Positions 53,594 through 61,395 of a DNA stretch of 64,000 bases are shown piece after piece. The number at the start of each line of letters is the position of its first letter. The stretch's first letter is position 1. The notes beneath the pieces were generated by a model. It did not search any database, had not been told where the DNA came from, and worked only from the letters and a program-made list of their open reading frames with translations. The DNA is from Micromonospora humi (GTDB lineage: Bacteria > Actinomycetota > Actinomycetes > Mycobacteriales > Micromonosporaceae): assembly GCF_900090105.1 (NCBI RefSeq), contig NZ_FMDM01000002.1, positions 540,753-604,752 on the forward strand, in the 5' to 3' direction. The position numbers and the translations under genes were made by a program.

Positions 53594-55353
53594 GCGGGCA
53601 GCTCCCTCGATCGGACGGCGTTCCTGGGTTCCGGCACCGCGTGCAGGTGACGGGACGCCCGGCCGGCCGGACCGGAGGCCCGCAGCGCGAGCACCGCGAT
53701 GTCGTCGTGGTCGCCGTGCGCGAGCCAGTCGCAGGTCACCTGCTCCACCCGCTCGGCCAGCGCCGGCGCGGGCATCCGGTGACAACCGCTCAGCGCGTTG
53801 AGCAGCCGATCGGCGCCGAACTGCTCGTCGCCGCGCCACCCGCCGCGCGCCTCGGTCACCCCGTCGCTGTAGAGCAGGCAGGTCTCCCCGGGTGCCAGGT
53901 GCACGGTGGTCTCGCCGATCCGCGGGTCCGGCACCACGCCGATCAGCATGCCGCTCAACGGCACCACCTCGACCTCGCCGGATTCCCGCAGCACCAGCGG
54001 CGGCAGGTGGCCGCCGCCGGCCATGGTCAGGGTCAGCCCGCCGTCGCGGTGCGGGCGGGTCACGCCGAGCACCATGGTGGCGAAGCGGCCCTGCCCGTTG
54101 GCCTGGGTGGTCTCCAGCAGCGCGTCGTTGAGCAGCTTCAGCAGCCGCCCCGGCTGCGCCTCGACCCGGTGCAGGGCGTGCAGGCACTGGCGGAGCTGGC
54201 CGGTGAAGACCGCCGCCTCCACGCCCTTGCCGGAGACGTCGCCCAGGAAGAAGACCGAACCGCCGTCGGCGAGCCGGTGCGAACCGTAGAAGTCGCCGCC
54301 GATGCGCAGCCCGGCCTGCGCCGGCCGGTAGGCCGTCCCCCACTGCACGCCCGAGGCCGCCGCCGGCTCGACCGGCAGCAGGCTCGCCTGCAGGGTGTCG
54401 GCGACCTCGGCCTGGTCGCGGTAGAGCATGGCGGTGGTCAGCGCCGCCCCGGCCCGGGCCGCGAACGCGCGGACCAGGTCGACGTCGGCCTCGTCGTACC
54501 AGCGGCCGGCGCGGCGGGCCACCAGCAGCACACCGGCCGGCGCCTCCCGACCGGGCAGCGGAACCACCCGGGCGGTCGCGCCGGCCACGTCGAGGCCGGG
54601 CAGCCAGCCCGCCTCGGCGGCCTGCTCGACGAGCCAGTCCAGCGCGTGCGGTTCGGTGCCGGCGAGGCCGGTCTCGATCGCCGCGGGCAGCGCCGCGGCC
54701 GGCAGTACGCCACTGTCGACGGCGGGGGCCTCGTCGTCCGCGCGCACCGCCCGCCACCAGCGGGCCCGGCCGGACCGGGGCGCCAGCACCAGCACCGCCA
54801 CGTCGGCGAGCGTGGGCACGGCGAGCCGGGCCACGGCGGCCGCGGCACGATCGGGGTGCAGCGGGTTGCCGAGCTTCTCGCCGACCACGGCGAGGAAGAG
54901 CGAGCGGGCCCGCTCGGCGAGCAGGGCGTCGGCCCGGCTCACGCTCTCGGTGACGTCCTCGACGTACCAGCACCGGCGGGCCGCGGAGAGCGGAACCGGA
55001 CGAAGGCGCAGCCGCCGCCCGTGGTGGGTGAACTCGGCCGGGCCGTCGCCGGCGAGCGCTGTCACACCGGTGGCGGCCAGCACCTCGCCGGGCACCACCT
55101 CGGGGACGAGCCGCTCCGCGACCGGACTCACGTGGCGCACCACACCCTCGGGGTCGCAGACGATCAGCCCCTCGCGGAAGTGCTCCACCACCTCGGACCA
55201 GTCCGGGACGGTGGTGACGTCGTGGTCGGGGGCCAGCCGCGGGAGGGCGGACGCCGTCGGGGCGGCGGCGGACCGCACCCGAGCCCGTGCGGCACCCGGC
55301 GTGGAGATCCGTCCGTCGCCCGGGTCGGAACCCCTGACGTCGGCAGCAGTCAC
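53590..55353 (-). CDS. SpoIIE-type PP2C phosphatase with PAS and GAF sensor domains
   Basis: 587 aa. A PAS-like region (about 45-140: WSEVVEHFREGLIVCDPEGVVRHVSPVAERL), a GAF-like region (about 150-315) and a PP2C/SpoIIE domain (about 340-560). Metal ligands are seen in GLRIGGDFYGSHRL, FFLGDVSGKGVEAAVFTG, LLYSDGVTEARGG and HGDHDDIAVLALRA. Such phosphatases remove phosphate from STAS anti-anti-sigma factors. It is the first gene of the minus-strand run SpoIIE, B12 sensor, STAS, RR. GTG 55353 is the only good start in this frame; GAGGAG lies 13 nt upstream. Confidence 0.9.
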   Translation of the reverse strand: MTAADVRGSDPGDGRISTPGAARARVRSAAAPTASALPRLAPDHDVTTVPDWSEVVEHFREGLIVCDPEGVVRHVSPVAERLVPEVVPGEVLAATGVTALAGDGPAEFTHHGRRLRLRPVPLSAARRCWYVEDVTESVSRADALLAERARSLFLAVVGEKLGNPLHPDRAAAAVARLAVPTLADVAVLVLAPRSGRARWWRAVRADDEAPAVDSGVLPAAALPAAIETGLAGTEPHALDWLVEQAAEAGWLPGLDVAGATARVVPLPGREAPAGVLLVARRAGRWYDEADVDLVRAFAARAGAALTTAMLYRDQAEVADTLQASLLPVEPAAASGVQWGTAYRPAQAGLRIGGDFYGSHRLADGGSVFFLGDVSGKGVEAAVFTGQLRQCLHALHRVEAQPGRLLKLLNDALLETTQANGQGRFATMVLGVTRPHRDGGLTLTMAGGGHLPPLVLRESGEVEVVPLSGMLIGVVPDPRIGETTVHLAPGETCLLYSDGVTEARGGWRGDEQFGADRLLNALSGCHRMPAPALAERVEQVTCDWLAHGDHDDIAVLALRASGPAGRASRHLHAVPEPRNAVRSRELPA

Positions 55354-55558
55354 CAGCTGAGCCCCACTCTCCTCGTCGACATCCGCGAGGCGCCGAGAGC
55401 GGCGCCTGTGGTCACATCCCGTCGCCCCACCCTACGCCGGTACGCCCCGATCGCCACTCGGCGACGCCCGTCGCGGCCGGCACGCGCCGAGCGGGCCGGT
55501 TCCGGCATTGTTACGATCCGATCGTCCCTGCCCGACCGGCAGCCTGCGGAAAGGCGTG

Positions 55559-55945
55559 ATGGTGGTTCCCCAACGGAGAAAGCCCGAAGCCACACCGGTG
55601 AGCATCTCCGTGGATCGTTCCGACCCCGCGGCCCCGGTGGTCGGCGTCGGCGGCGACCTGGCCTACGCCACCTCGGCGCCGCTGCGCGCCGAGGTCGACC
55701 GGCTGCTCGCCGACCGTCCCGCGGCGCTGGTGTTCGACTTCGGTGGTCTGAACTTCCTCGACAGCACCGGCCTGTCCGTGATCGTGCACGCCTGGCGCGA
55801 GGGGCAGCAGATCGGTACGACGATCGAACTCCGGGCGGTTCCGCGCTTCCTGGAGACCATCCTCGACATGACCGGCGTCACCGGTCTGCTGGACCGCCCG
55901 CCGGTCGACGGGCAGCCGGCGTCCGGGTCGGCCGCGTCCGCGTGA
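55559..55945 (+). CDS. STAS-domain anti-anti-sigma factor
   Basis: 128 aa. VVGVGGDLAYATSAPLRAEVDRLL, ALVFDFGGLNFLDSTGLSVIVHAW (phosphorylatable Ser in LDSTG) and LETILDMTGVTGLL. ATG 55559 follows GGAAAGGCG. The N-terminal 15 residues are basic and Pro-rich. Divergent from the SpoIIE gene, 205 bp away. A second STAS gene follows 43 bp downstream. Confidence 0.88.
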   Translation: MVVPQRRKPEATPVSISVDRSDPAAPVVGVGGDLAYATSAPLRAEVDRLLADRPAALVFDFGGLNFLDSTGLSVIVHAWREGQQIGTTIELRAVPRFLETILDMTGVTGLLDRPPVDGQPASGSAASA

Positions 55946-55988
55946 CCCCGGGGGTTTCCGGAGCACCGTCGACTGGGAACATGGACGC

Positions 55989-56336
55989 ATGCTCTCCCCG
56001 CTGTTGACCATCGAGGTGGATCGGCTCGACGCCGGGTCCGCCCGGCTGCGGCTGGCCGGTGAGCTCGACTTCGACACCGCCCCGGAGCTCGTCGAGGCCG
56101 CCGCCGACCTGCGCCGCGACGGCCACCAGGAGCTGTGGCTCGACTTCGCCGGGGTGACGCTCTGCGACTCGTCCGGTCTGAGCGCGCTGGTGGTGATCCA
56201 CCGGTCCGGCACCGGCGGGGTGCACGTGACCGGGATGAACCCGCAGGTCCGGCAACTGCTGGACCGCACCGGCCTGGCCGAACTGCTCCCCGCACCGCCC
56301 CGATCGGCGGCCACCGACGCCCGCGACGTGGGCTGA
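55989..56336 (+). CDS. STAS-domain anti-anti-sigma factor
   Basis: 115 aa. SARLRLAGELDFDTAPELVEAAADL, LWLDFAGVTLCDSSGLSALVVIH with the Ser in CDSSG, and VRQLLDRTGLAELL. It closely parallels the preceding STAS gene and the one at 52.1 kb in size, but differs in sequence enough to suggest distinct partners. A 12-bp hairpin terminator follows. Confidence 0.88.
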   Translation: MLSPLLTIEVDRLDAGSARLRLAGELDFDTAPELVEAAADLRRDGHQELWLDFAGVTLCDSSGLSALVVIHRSGTGGVHVTGMNPQVRQLLDRTGLAELLPAPPRSAATDARDVG

Positions 56337-56367
56337 GCGACCCGTAACGGGTCCACGGGCGGGGGGT

Positions 56368-56400
56368 GGCCCCCGACCCTGGGACCAGGGGTCGGGGGCC
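56368..56400. terminator. 12-bp perfect hairpin between convergent genes
   Basis: GGCCCCCGACCC (56368-56379) pairs with 56389-56400 around a 9-nt loop, 31 bp past the STAS stop and 12 bp before the stop of the minus-strand gene at 56413. Probably works in both directions. Confidence 0.65.
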
Positions 56401-56412
56401 GGGGAGGTTGGC

Positions 56413-56724
56413 TCAGGCGGCGGGCACTGCCGCGCGACGCGGCCCGCTGTCCGGCTCTTCCGCCGCCGACGGCGGTTCGGCGTCCTCCGGCGCGCCGGAA
56501 TCGGGCGTCTGGAACAGATAGCGGACGAAGTCCGCGTCCGCGTCGTCGTCCGCGCCCGGCCACTGACCGACGCAGTCGACGCCGACCACCTCGCGCCCGC
56601 CGCCGTCGTTCTCCTCGAGCAGCGCCCACAGCGTCACCGGGTAGCACCGGGTGGCGTCCGGGCCGAGGCGCCAGCGGGCGTACCAGCCGGGACGGGCGGG
56701 GACGATCTCCACGATCCGTTTCAT
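56413..56724 (-). CDS. Small acidic protein, unknown function
   Basis: 103 aa. Start MKRIVEIVPARPGWYARWRL, then YPVTLWALLEENDGGGREVVGVD; the acidic C-terminal half (DADFVRYLFQTPDSGAPEDAEPPSAAEE) looks disordered. The first 60 residues have the composition of a folded domain. ATG 56724 has AGG 5 nt upstream (weak). No recognised family. Confidence 0.55.
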   Translation of the reverse strand: MKRIVEIVPARPGWYARWRLGPDATRCYPVTLWALLEENDGGGREVVGVDCVGQWPGADDDADADFVRYLFQTPDSGAPEDAEPPSAAEEPDSGPRRAAVPAA

Positions 56725-56909
56725 GACGACCTGCCCTTCCGCGTGCGTCGGAAGTTGTCCGGTCCCTGCGATCCTGCGGCCCCGGCGGGTGAGCGCCCCT
56801 CACCCGCAGCGAATGAAGCCTGCCGCCCCGCGAGCACCCGTTAGCTTCCCGGCAGCGGCGGGAAGGCGTCCGGTGCAAGCGCCACCGACCAGGAACGAGG
56901 TGCGAGGAC

Positions 56910-57881
56910 ATGCGCAAGCAGATGGAGGGCGACAACCAGCGCCGTCGGGCCCTCGCCCGGCAGGCCCGGGAGCAGGGGCGACGGCCGAGCCAGATCGGTG
57001 CCAGCCTGAGCGCGTCCAAGCAGGTCACCTCGCTGGACCAGCACGACCGGTCCGGCCCGCCGCCGGCCGGCCGGCACAAGCCGGACAGCACGCGCGGCGG
57101 TCCCGCCCCGCCGGCGGTGGGCGTGGCGGAGCGACCGCGCCCGCTGCCGGACCCGCGGCCGGACGCGGCGGTCGGAATGCGCTACCGGGATCTGGTGGAC
57201 GCGGTGAGCCGGCGGGCCGGCGTCGACTTCGCCGAGGCGAAGATCGCGGCGGAGGCCACGGTGCTCGCCCTGGCCTGGGCGCTGGACGAGACCGAACGGG
57301 ACCGGCTGCTCGACGCCGTGCCGGTGAAGCTGCACGACGTGGTGCCGGTGGACGGCATCGAGCGGCGACAGGACCTGCCGGGCTTCCTGGCCGAGGTCGG
57401 GCGGCGCAGCCGGCTCACCCCGGAGCGGGCGCGCTACCAGGCCGAGGCGACCCTGGCCGCGCTGGCCGACGCCGACGCCGACCTGGTCGGTTCGCTGCGC
57501 GTACCCCACGGGTTGCGGGACCTGCTCGCACCGGCCGACTACGGCGGCGGCCTGGTGGGCGCGTCCTCGGCCACCGCGCCGCTGAGCGAGCCGGAACTGC
57601 GGGAGGCGCTGGACGCGCTCCCCTACTGGTCCAGTGACCGGCGGTCGTTGGTGCGCACCATCGAGTTGCCCGGGGGGAACCTGGACCGGGTGCTCGACCG
57701 GCTGGACCGGCTCAAGGACGCCGGCGGGCGCGGGCCGCAGATCGGCCGGCCGGATCCGGACAACGCCGTGCTCACCGTCCGGACCCAGCAGGTCGACGGC
57801 GTGACCGCGGCGGACGTCGACCTGGCGCACCGGGTCGACGCCGCGATCGACGAGGCCGGCGCCGGCATGGCCGCCGGCTGA
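56910..57881 (+). CDS. DUF2267 domain fused to a degenerate pterin-4a-carbinolamine dehydratase-like domain
   Basis: 323 aa. Residues 1-40 (MRKQMEGDNQRRRALARQAR) are a basic helix, then a Pro-rich linker. Residues about 90-205 are DUF2267 (YRDLVDAVSRRAGVDFAEAK; AEATVLALAWALDETERDRLL; LPGFLAEVGRRSRLTPERARYQAEATLAAL). Residues about 225-315 match PCD/DCoH (LSEPELREALDALPYWSSDRRSLVRTIELPGGNLDRVLDRL; NAVLTVRTQQVDGVTAADVDLAHRVD). The catalytic HHP motif of PCD is replaced, reading IGRPDPDNA, so the domain is probably a binding module rather than an enzyme. ATG follows GAGGAC. Palindrome copy 7 follows the stop. Confidence 0.72.
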   Translation: MRKQMEGDNQRRRALARQAREQGRRPSQIGASLSASKQVTSLDQHDRSGPPPAGRHKPDSTRGGPAPPAVGVAERPRPLPDPRPDAAVGMRYRDLVDAVSRRAGVDFAEAKIAAEATVLALAWALDETERDRLLDAVPVKLHDVVPVDGIERRQDLPGFLAEVGRRSRLTPERARYQAEATLAALADADADLVGSLRVPHGLRDLLAPADYGGGLVGASSATAPLSEPELREALDALPYWSSDRRSLVRTIELPGGNLDRVLDRLDRLKDAGGRGPQIGRPDPDNAVLTVRTQQVDGVTAADVDLAHRVDAAIDEAGAGMAAG

Positions 57882-57884
57882 CGT

Positions 57885-57940
57885 GCAAGGCGGGGCCCCG
57901 CTCGACGCCTCGGGCACAGGCGGGGCCCCCGCTCGACACC
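57885..57940 (+). repeat. GGGGCCCC palindrome, copy 7 (diverged loop)
   Basis: Begins 3 bp after the DUF2267 gene stop. The stem blocks GGGGCCCC are intact, but both TTAAC segments read TCGAC, and the loop core is GACGCCTCGGGCACAG. It lies 13 bp before the -10 of the next gene. Confidence 0.75.
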
Positions 57941-57952
57941 TGAACCGCCCGG

Positions 57953-57958
57953 TAGCGT
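57953..57958 (+). promoter_or_regulatory. Predicted -10 hexamer, leaderless spermidine-synthase-like gene
   Basis: TAGCGT with exactly 7 nt to the GTG at 57966 and no ribosome binding site between. Confidence 0.6.
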
Positions 57959-57965
57959 TCCGGGC

Positions 57966-58751
57966 GTGGAGAGCGACACCGAGGTCCTGGAGATCGTCGT
58001 GGACCCGGCCCGCCCCACCGGGCGTACGCTGCTCGCCGACGGCGTCGAGCAGTCCTACGTGGACGTGGTCGACGCTCGCCATCTGCACTTCGAGTACGTG
58101 CGGCGGATCGCCGCGGTGATCGACCTGGCCGCGCCGCCCGGGCACCCGCTGGCCGCCCTGCACCTGGGCGGCGGCGCGCTCACCCTGCCACGCTGGCTGG
58201 CCGCCGGCCGCCCCGGCTCGGCGCAGCGGGTCGTCGAGCGCGATCCCGCCGTGGTCGACCTGGTCCGCCGGCGGCTGCCGCCGGTGCCGCCGGAGGTGGT
58301 GGTCGCGCTCGGCGACGCCCGCGACGCGGTCACCGAGGCGCCGGCCGGTGCGTACGACGTGGTGGTGGGCGACGTCTACCGGGCGGCCCGGATGCCCGGG
58401 CGGGTGGCCGCCGTGGAGTTCGTCGCGCAGGTGGCCCGGGTGCTCCACCCGGACGGTGTCTATCTGGTCAACCTCACCGACCTGCCGCCGCTGGCGCACA
58501 CCCGCGCCCAGGTGGCCACGCTACGCGCGGTCTTCGCCGAGGTCTGCCTGGTCAGCGACCGGCGGATGCTGCGCGGCCGGCGCTACGGCAACGTGGTGCT
58601 CGCCGGCACCCTCCGCCCGGGACGGCTGCCGGTGCGCCGCCTCGCCGCCCGGGTCGCCGCCGACCCGGTGCCCGGGACCGTGCTGCACGGCGCGGCGCTC
58701 GACACGTTCGCCGCCGACGCCCGGCCGGTCACCGACGCCGACCTGACCTGA
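57966..58751 (+). CDS. Spermidine synthase-like (aminopropyltransferase-fold) protein
   Basis: 261 aa. The SAM/dcSAM-binding fold is clear: LAALHLGGGALTLPRWLAAGRPGS (motif I with Gly-rich turn), QRVVERDPAVVDLVRRRL (acidic ribose ligand), VVALGDARDAVTEAP and YDVVVGDVYRAARMPGRVAAVEF. The N-terminal β-sheet domain (TLLADGVEQSYVDVVDARHLHFEYVRRI) fits the family. The typical active-site DxYD-type motif is changed (GDVYRAA), so polyamine synthesis is not assured. Leaderless GTG start. Confidence 0.75.
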   Translation: MESDTEVLEIVVDPARPTGRTLLADGVEQSYVDVVDARHLHFEYVRRIAAVIDLAAPPGHPLAALHLGGGALTLPRWLAAGRPGSAQRVVERDPAVVDLVRRRLPPVPPEVVVALGDARDAVTEAPAGAYDVVVGDVYRAARMPGRVAAVEFVAQVARVLHPDGVYLVNLTDLPPLAHTRAQVATLRAVFAEVCLVSDRRMLRGRRYGNVVLAGTLRPGRLPVRRLAARVAADPVPGTVLHGAALDTFAADARPVTDADLT

Positions 58752-58886
58752 GCCGGCCCGGGCCGGCGACCGGGCCGGGCTCCCGCCCGGGCGACGGCCC
58801 CACCCGAGGGGTTCCGGGGGCGCCGGCCGGGCCACGACCCCACCGAGCCCGGGTTTTCCGCCCGGCAGGGCGGGTAGCCGCGCCGG

Positions 58887-59981
58887 ATGAGCGTCGCCGA
58901 CGACCGGTCCACCGCCCGCCGGACGCTGATCGTGATCGGCCTCGTGCTGGCCAGCGTGGTCGGGTTGGCGCTGATCTGGGCCACCCGGCGGGTGCTCGTC
59001 TGGGGGCTGGTCGCGGCGTTCCTCGCCGTCGCCCTCAAGCCGCTCGTCGATCGTCTGGAGCGCCGGGTACGCCGGCGGGCGCTCGCCACCCTGCTGGTCT
59101 TCCTGGCCACGTTCGTGCTGCTCGCGGCGTTGGGCACGCTGATCGTCCTGCCGTTGGTGGACGAGTTGGGCCGGCTCGCCGACCGGGCGCCGCACGTGGT
59201 GCACGAGGCGCAGGCCGGACGGGGGCCGATCGGCGAGCTGCTGGACCGCCTGCACCTGCTCCGGTACGCCGAGCCGGGTCAGCTGCGCCGGTACGGCTCC
59301 CGCCTCGGCGAGCCGACCGTCGGGCTGGTCCGGGGCGTGGCGCAGGCGGTCGCCGCGCTGGTCACGGTGGTGGTGTTGGCGTACCTGATGGTGTTGGAGG
59401 CGCCCCGGATCGTGCGAGCCACGCTCCGGCTGGTCGGTGACGGCCCGGCGGAGCGGTTGCGACGCATCGGCCGCGACTCGTCCCGGATCGTCACCGGTTA
59501 CCTGAGCGGCAACCTGGTGATCAGCCTGATCTGCGGCGGACTGACGTTCGCCGTGCTGCTCCTGCTCGGGGTGCCGTTCGCCGCGGTGATCGCCCTGGTG
59601 GTCGCCGTGGTGGATCTGATCCCGCTGGTCGGCGCCACGCTGGGGGCGATCGTCGCGGCCGGCGCGGGGTTCGCCCGCTCCCCCACCGCGGGCATCGTGG
59701 TGCTGGTCTTCTTCGTGGTCTACCAGCAGGTGGAGAACCATCTGCTGCAGCCGGTCATCATGGCCCGCGCGGTCCGGCTGAACCCGCTGACCGTGTTGTT
59801 CAGCGTGCTGCTGGCGGCCGAGCTGGCGGGTCTGGTCGGCGCGTTGCTGGCGATCCCGGCGGCCGGCATCGTGCAGGTGCTGCTGCGCGAGTTCGTCCCC
59901 GCCGGCCGGTCGGCCCTGGCCGCACCGGCCGACGGGGAACACGACGCCGGTTCCGTGGACGGTCCGCCGGCCGGCGGGTGA
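58887..59981 (+). CDS. AI-2E family transporter (PerM/TqsA-like)
   Basis: 364 aa. About eight helices: two at the N-terminus (TLIVIGLVLASVVGLALIWA; VLVWGLVAAFLAVALKPLVDRLER), a third near 65-90, then a helical cytosolic/periplasmic part and a C-terminal bundle (SGNLVISLICGGLTFAVLLLLGVPFAAVIALVVAVVDLIPLVGATLG; QQVENHLLQPVIMARAVRLNPLTVLFSVLL). The DLIPLVGATLG and VENHLLQPVIM signatures define the family. Members export signals, acids or other small molecules. A TAGCCG hexamer lies 6 nt before ATG 58887, a weak leaderless promoter. Confidence 0.9.
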   Translation: MSVADDRSTARRTLIVIGLVLASVVGLALIWATRRVLVWGLVAAFLAVALKPLVDRLERRVRRRALATLLVFLATFVLLAALGTLIVLPLVDELGRLADRAPHVVHEAQAGRGPIGELLDRLHLLRYAEPGQLRRYGSRLGEPTVGLVRGVAQAVAALVTVVVLAYLMVLEAPRIVRATLRLVGDGPAERLRRIGRDSSRIVTGYLSGNLVISLICGGLTFAVLLLLGVPFAAVIALVVAVVDLIPLVGATLGAIVAAGAGFARSPTAGIVVLVFFVVYQQVENHLLQPVIMARAVRLNPLTVLFSVLLAAELAGLVGALLAIPAAGIVQVLLREFVPAGRSALAAPADGEHDAGSVDGPPAGG

Positions 59982-59993
59982 CCACGTGCTCAG

Positions 59994-61295
59994 TCAGGTG
60001 CCCCGGCGGACCAGCTCCGGCGACTCGCTCTCCAGCGGCACGGCGTTGGCCGGGACGAGGCCGAGCTGCACCGCCGGGCGGGGCAGCGCCGCGTCGAGCG
60101 CCCAGTCGGCGGCGACGCGGGGCCGGTTGCCGGGCATGGCCAACAGGTGGTAGCCCCGGGTGACCGCCTTGGCCGGCAGGCCGGACAGCGGCACGTGCAG
60201 CGGGTTGGCCGCCGCGTCCTTACCGCCGAGGTCCACCACCCAGCCCAGGTCGTGGTGCTTGTAGGACTTGCGGGCGCCCCGCCCGTACGAGGCGGCGATG
60301 TTGTGCGCGGCCAGCTTGCCCTGCCGCTGGGCGTGCTGCGCGGTCATCGCGCACACCTGCCCGGGGCGGGTCGGGTCGGGCACCGCCGCCGCGTCGCCGC
60401 AGGCGAACACCTCGGGATAGCCGGGCACGTTGAGGTACTCGTCGACCACCAGCCGACCCTTCTCGGTACGCAGTCCCAGCTCGGCCACGAACGGGTCGGG
60501 GCGCACCCCGACGCACCAGATCAGGCTGCACGTGGGTACGTACTCGCCGTCGGTGAGCATCACCCCGTCCGGGGTGGCCTCGCCCACCGAGGTGCCCATC
60601 CGCACGTCGACGCCGCGGCGGCGCAGCACCCGGTCGGCGGTGACGGACATCCGCCGATCGAGTTCGGGCAGTACGCGGGGCGCGACGTCCAGCAGCATCC
60701 AGCGGGGCCGGACCTTGAGGTGCGGACGCTGGGCGAGCAGCCGGTCGGTGAAGAGCTGCCCGTGCGCGGCGACCTCGGTGCCGGTGTAGCCGGCGCCGAC
60801 CACCACGAACGTGGTGCGGGCCCGCTGCTCGGCCGGGTCGTCGGTCAGCTCGGCCAGCTCCACCTGCCGGACCACGTGGTCGTGCAGGTAGAGCGCCTCG
60901 GGCAGGCCGCGGAAGCCGTGCGCGTACTCGGTCACGCCGGGGATGGGCAGCAGCTTGTTGACGCTGCCGACGGAGAGGATCAGCCGGTCGTACGCGAGCT
61001 GGCCGTGGTCGCCCTCGGCGGAGCGGTAGCCGACCCAGCGGTTCTGCAGGTCGACCCGGTCGGCCTCGCCGACCACCACCCGGACACCGTCGAGCGTGCC
61101 GGCGAGCGGCACCGAGATCCGGGTGGGTTCGACCACGCCGGCCGCCACCTCGGGCAGCAGCGGCAGGTAGAGGAAGTAGTCGGTCGTGTTCAGCAGGACG
61201 ATCTCGGCCCGGTCGCGGGCCAGTCGGCGCAACGTCTTGGCCGCGTGGTATCCGGCGAACCCGGCCCCCACGATCACCACCCGTGGTTTCGTCAT
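59994..61295 (-). CDS. Type II NADH dehydrogenase-like FAD oxidoreductase
   Basis: 433 aa. FAD Rossmann motif VVIVGAGFAGYHAAKTLRRL, NAD Rossmann motif FVVVGAGYTGTEVAAHGQLF, the ATG-type FAD contact VFACGDAAAVPDPTRPGQVC and QHAQRQGKLAAHNI. TDYFLYLPLLPEVAAGVVEP is typical of NDH-2 and related sulfide-quinone-like reductases. It probably transfers electrons from NAD(P)H to quinone at the inner face of the membrane; the C-terminal 40 residues hold a weak amphipathic helix. Divergent from the M28 peptidase gene. Confidence 0.88.
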   Translation of the reverse strand: MTKPRVVIVGAGFAGYHAAKTLRRLARDRAEIVLLNTTDYFLYLPLLPEVAAGVVEPTRISVPLAGTLDGVRVVVGEADRVDLQNRWVGYRSAEGDHGQLAYDRLILSVGSVNKLLPIPGVTEYAHGFRGLPEALYLHDHVVRQVELAELTDDPAEQRARTTFVVVGAGYTGTEVAAHGQLFTDRLLAQRPHLKVRPRWMLLDVAPRVLPELDRRMSVTADRVLRRRGVDVRMGTSVGEATPDGVMLTDGEYVPTCSLIWCVGVRPDPFVAELGLRTEKGRLVVDEYLNVPGYPEVFACGDAAAVPDPTRPGQVCAMTAQHAQRQGKLAAHNIAASYGRGARKSYKHHDLGWVVDLGGKDAAANPLHVPLSGLPAKAVTRGYHLLAMPGNRPRVAADWALDAALPRPAVQLGLVPANAVPLESESPELVRRGT

Positions 61296-61395
61296 GTCCG
61301 CTGCCGTTCCCGGGCTGACCACCGACAAACGTCTCGACAATCCATCCACCCGGGCCGATATGGACATTCCTCGTGATCGGCGCGAGGATGCCGGG

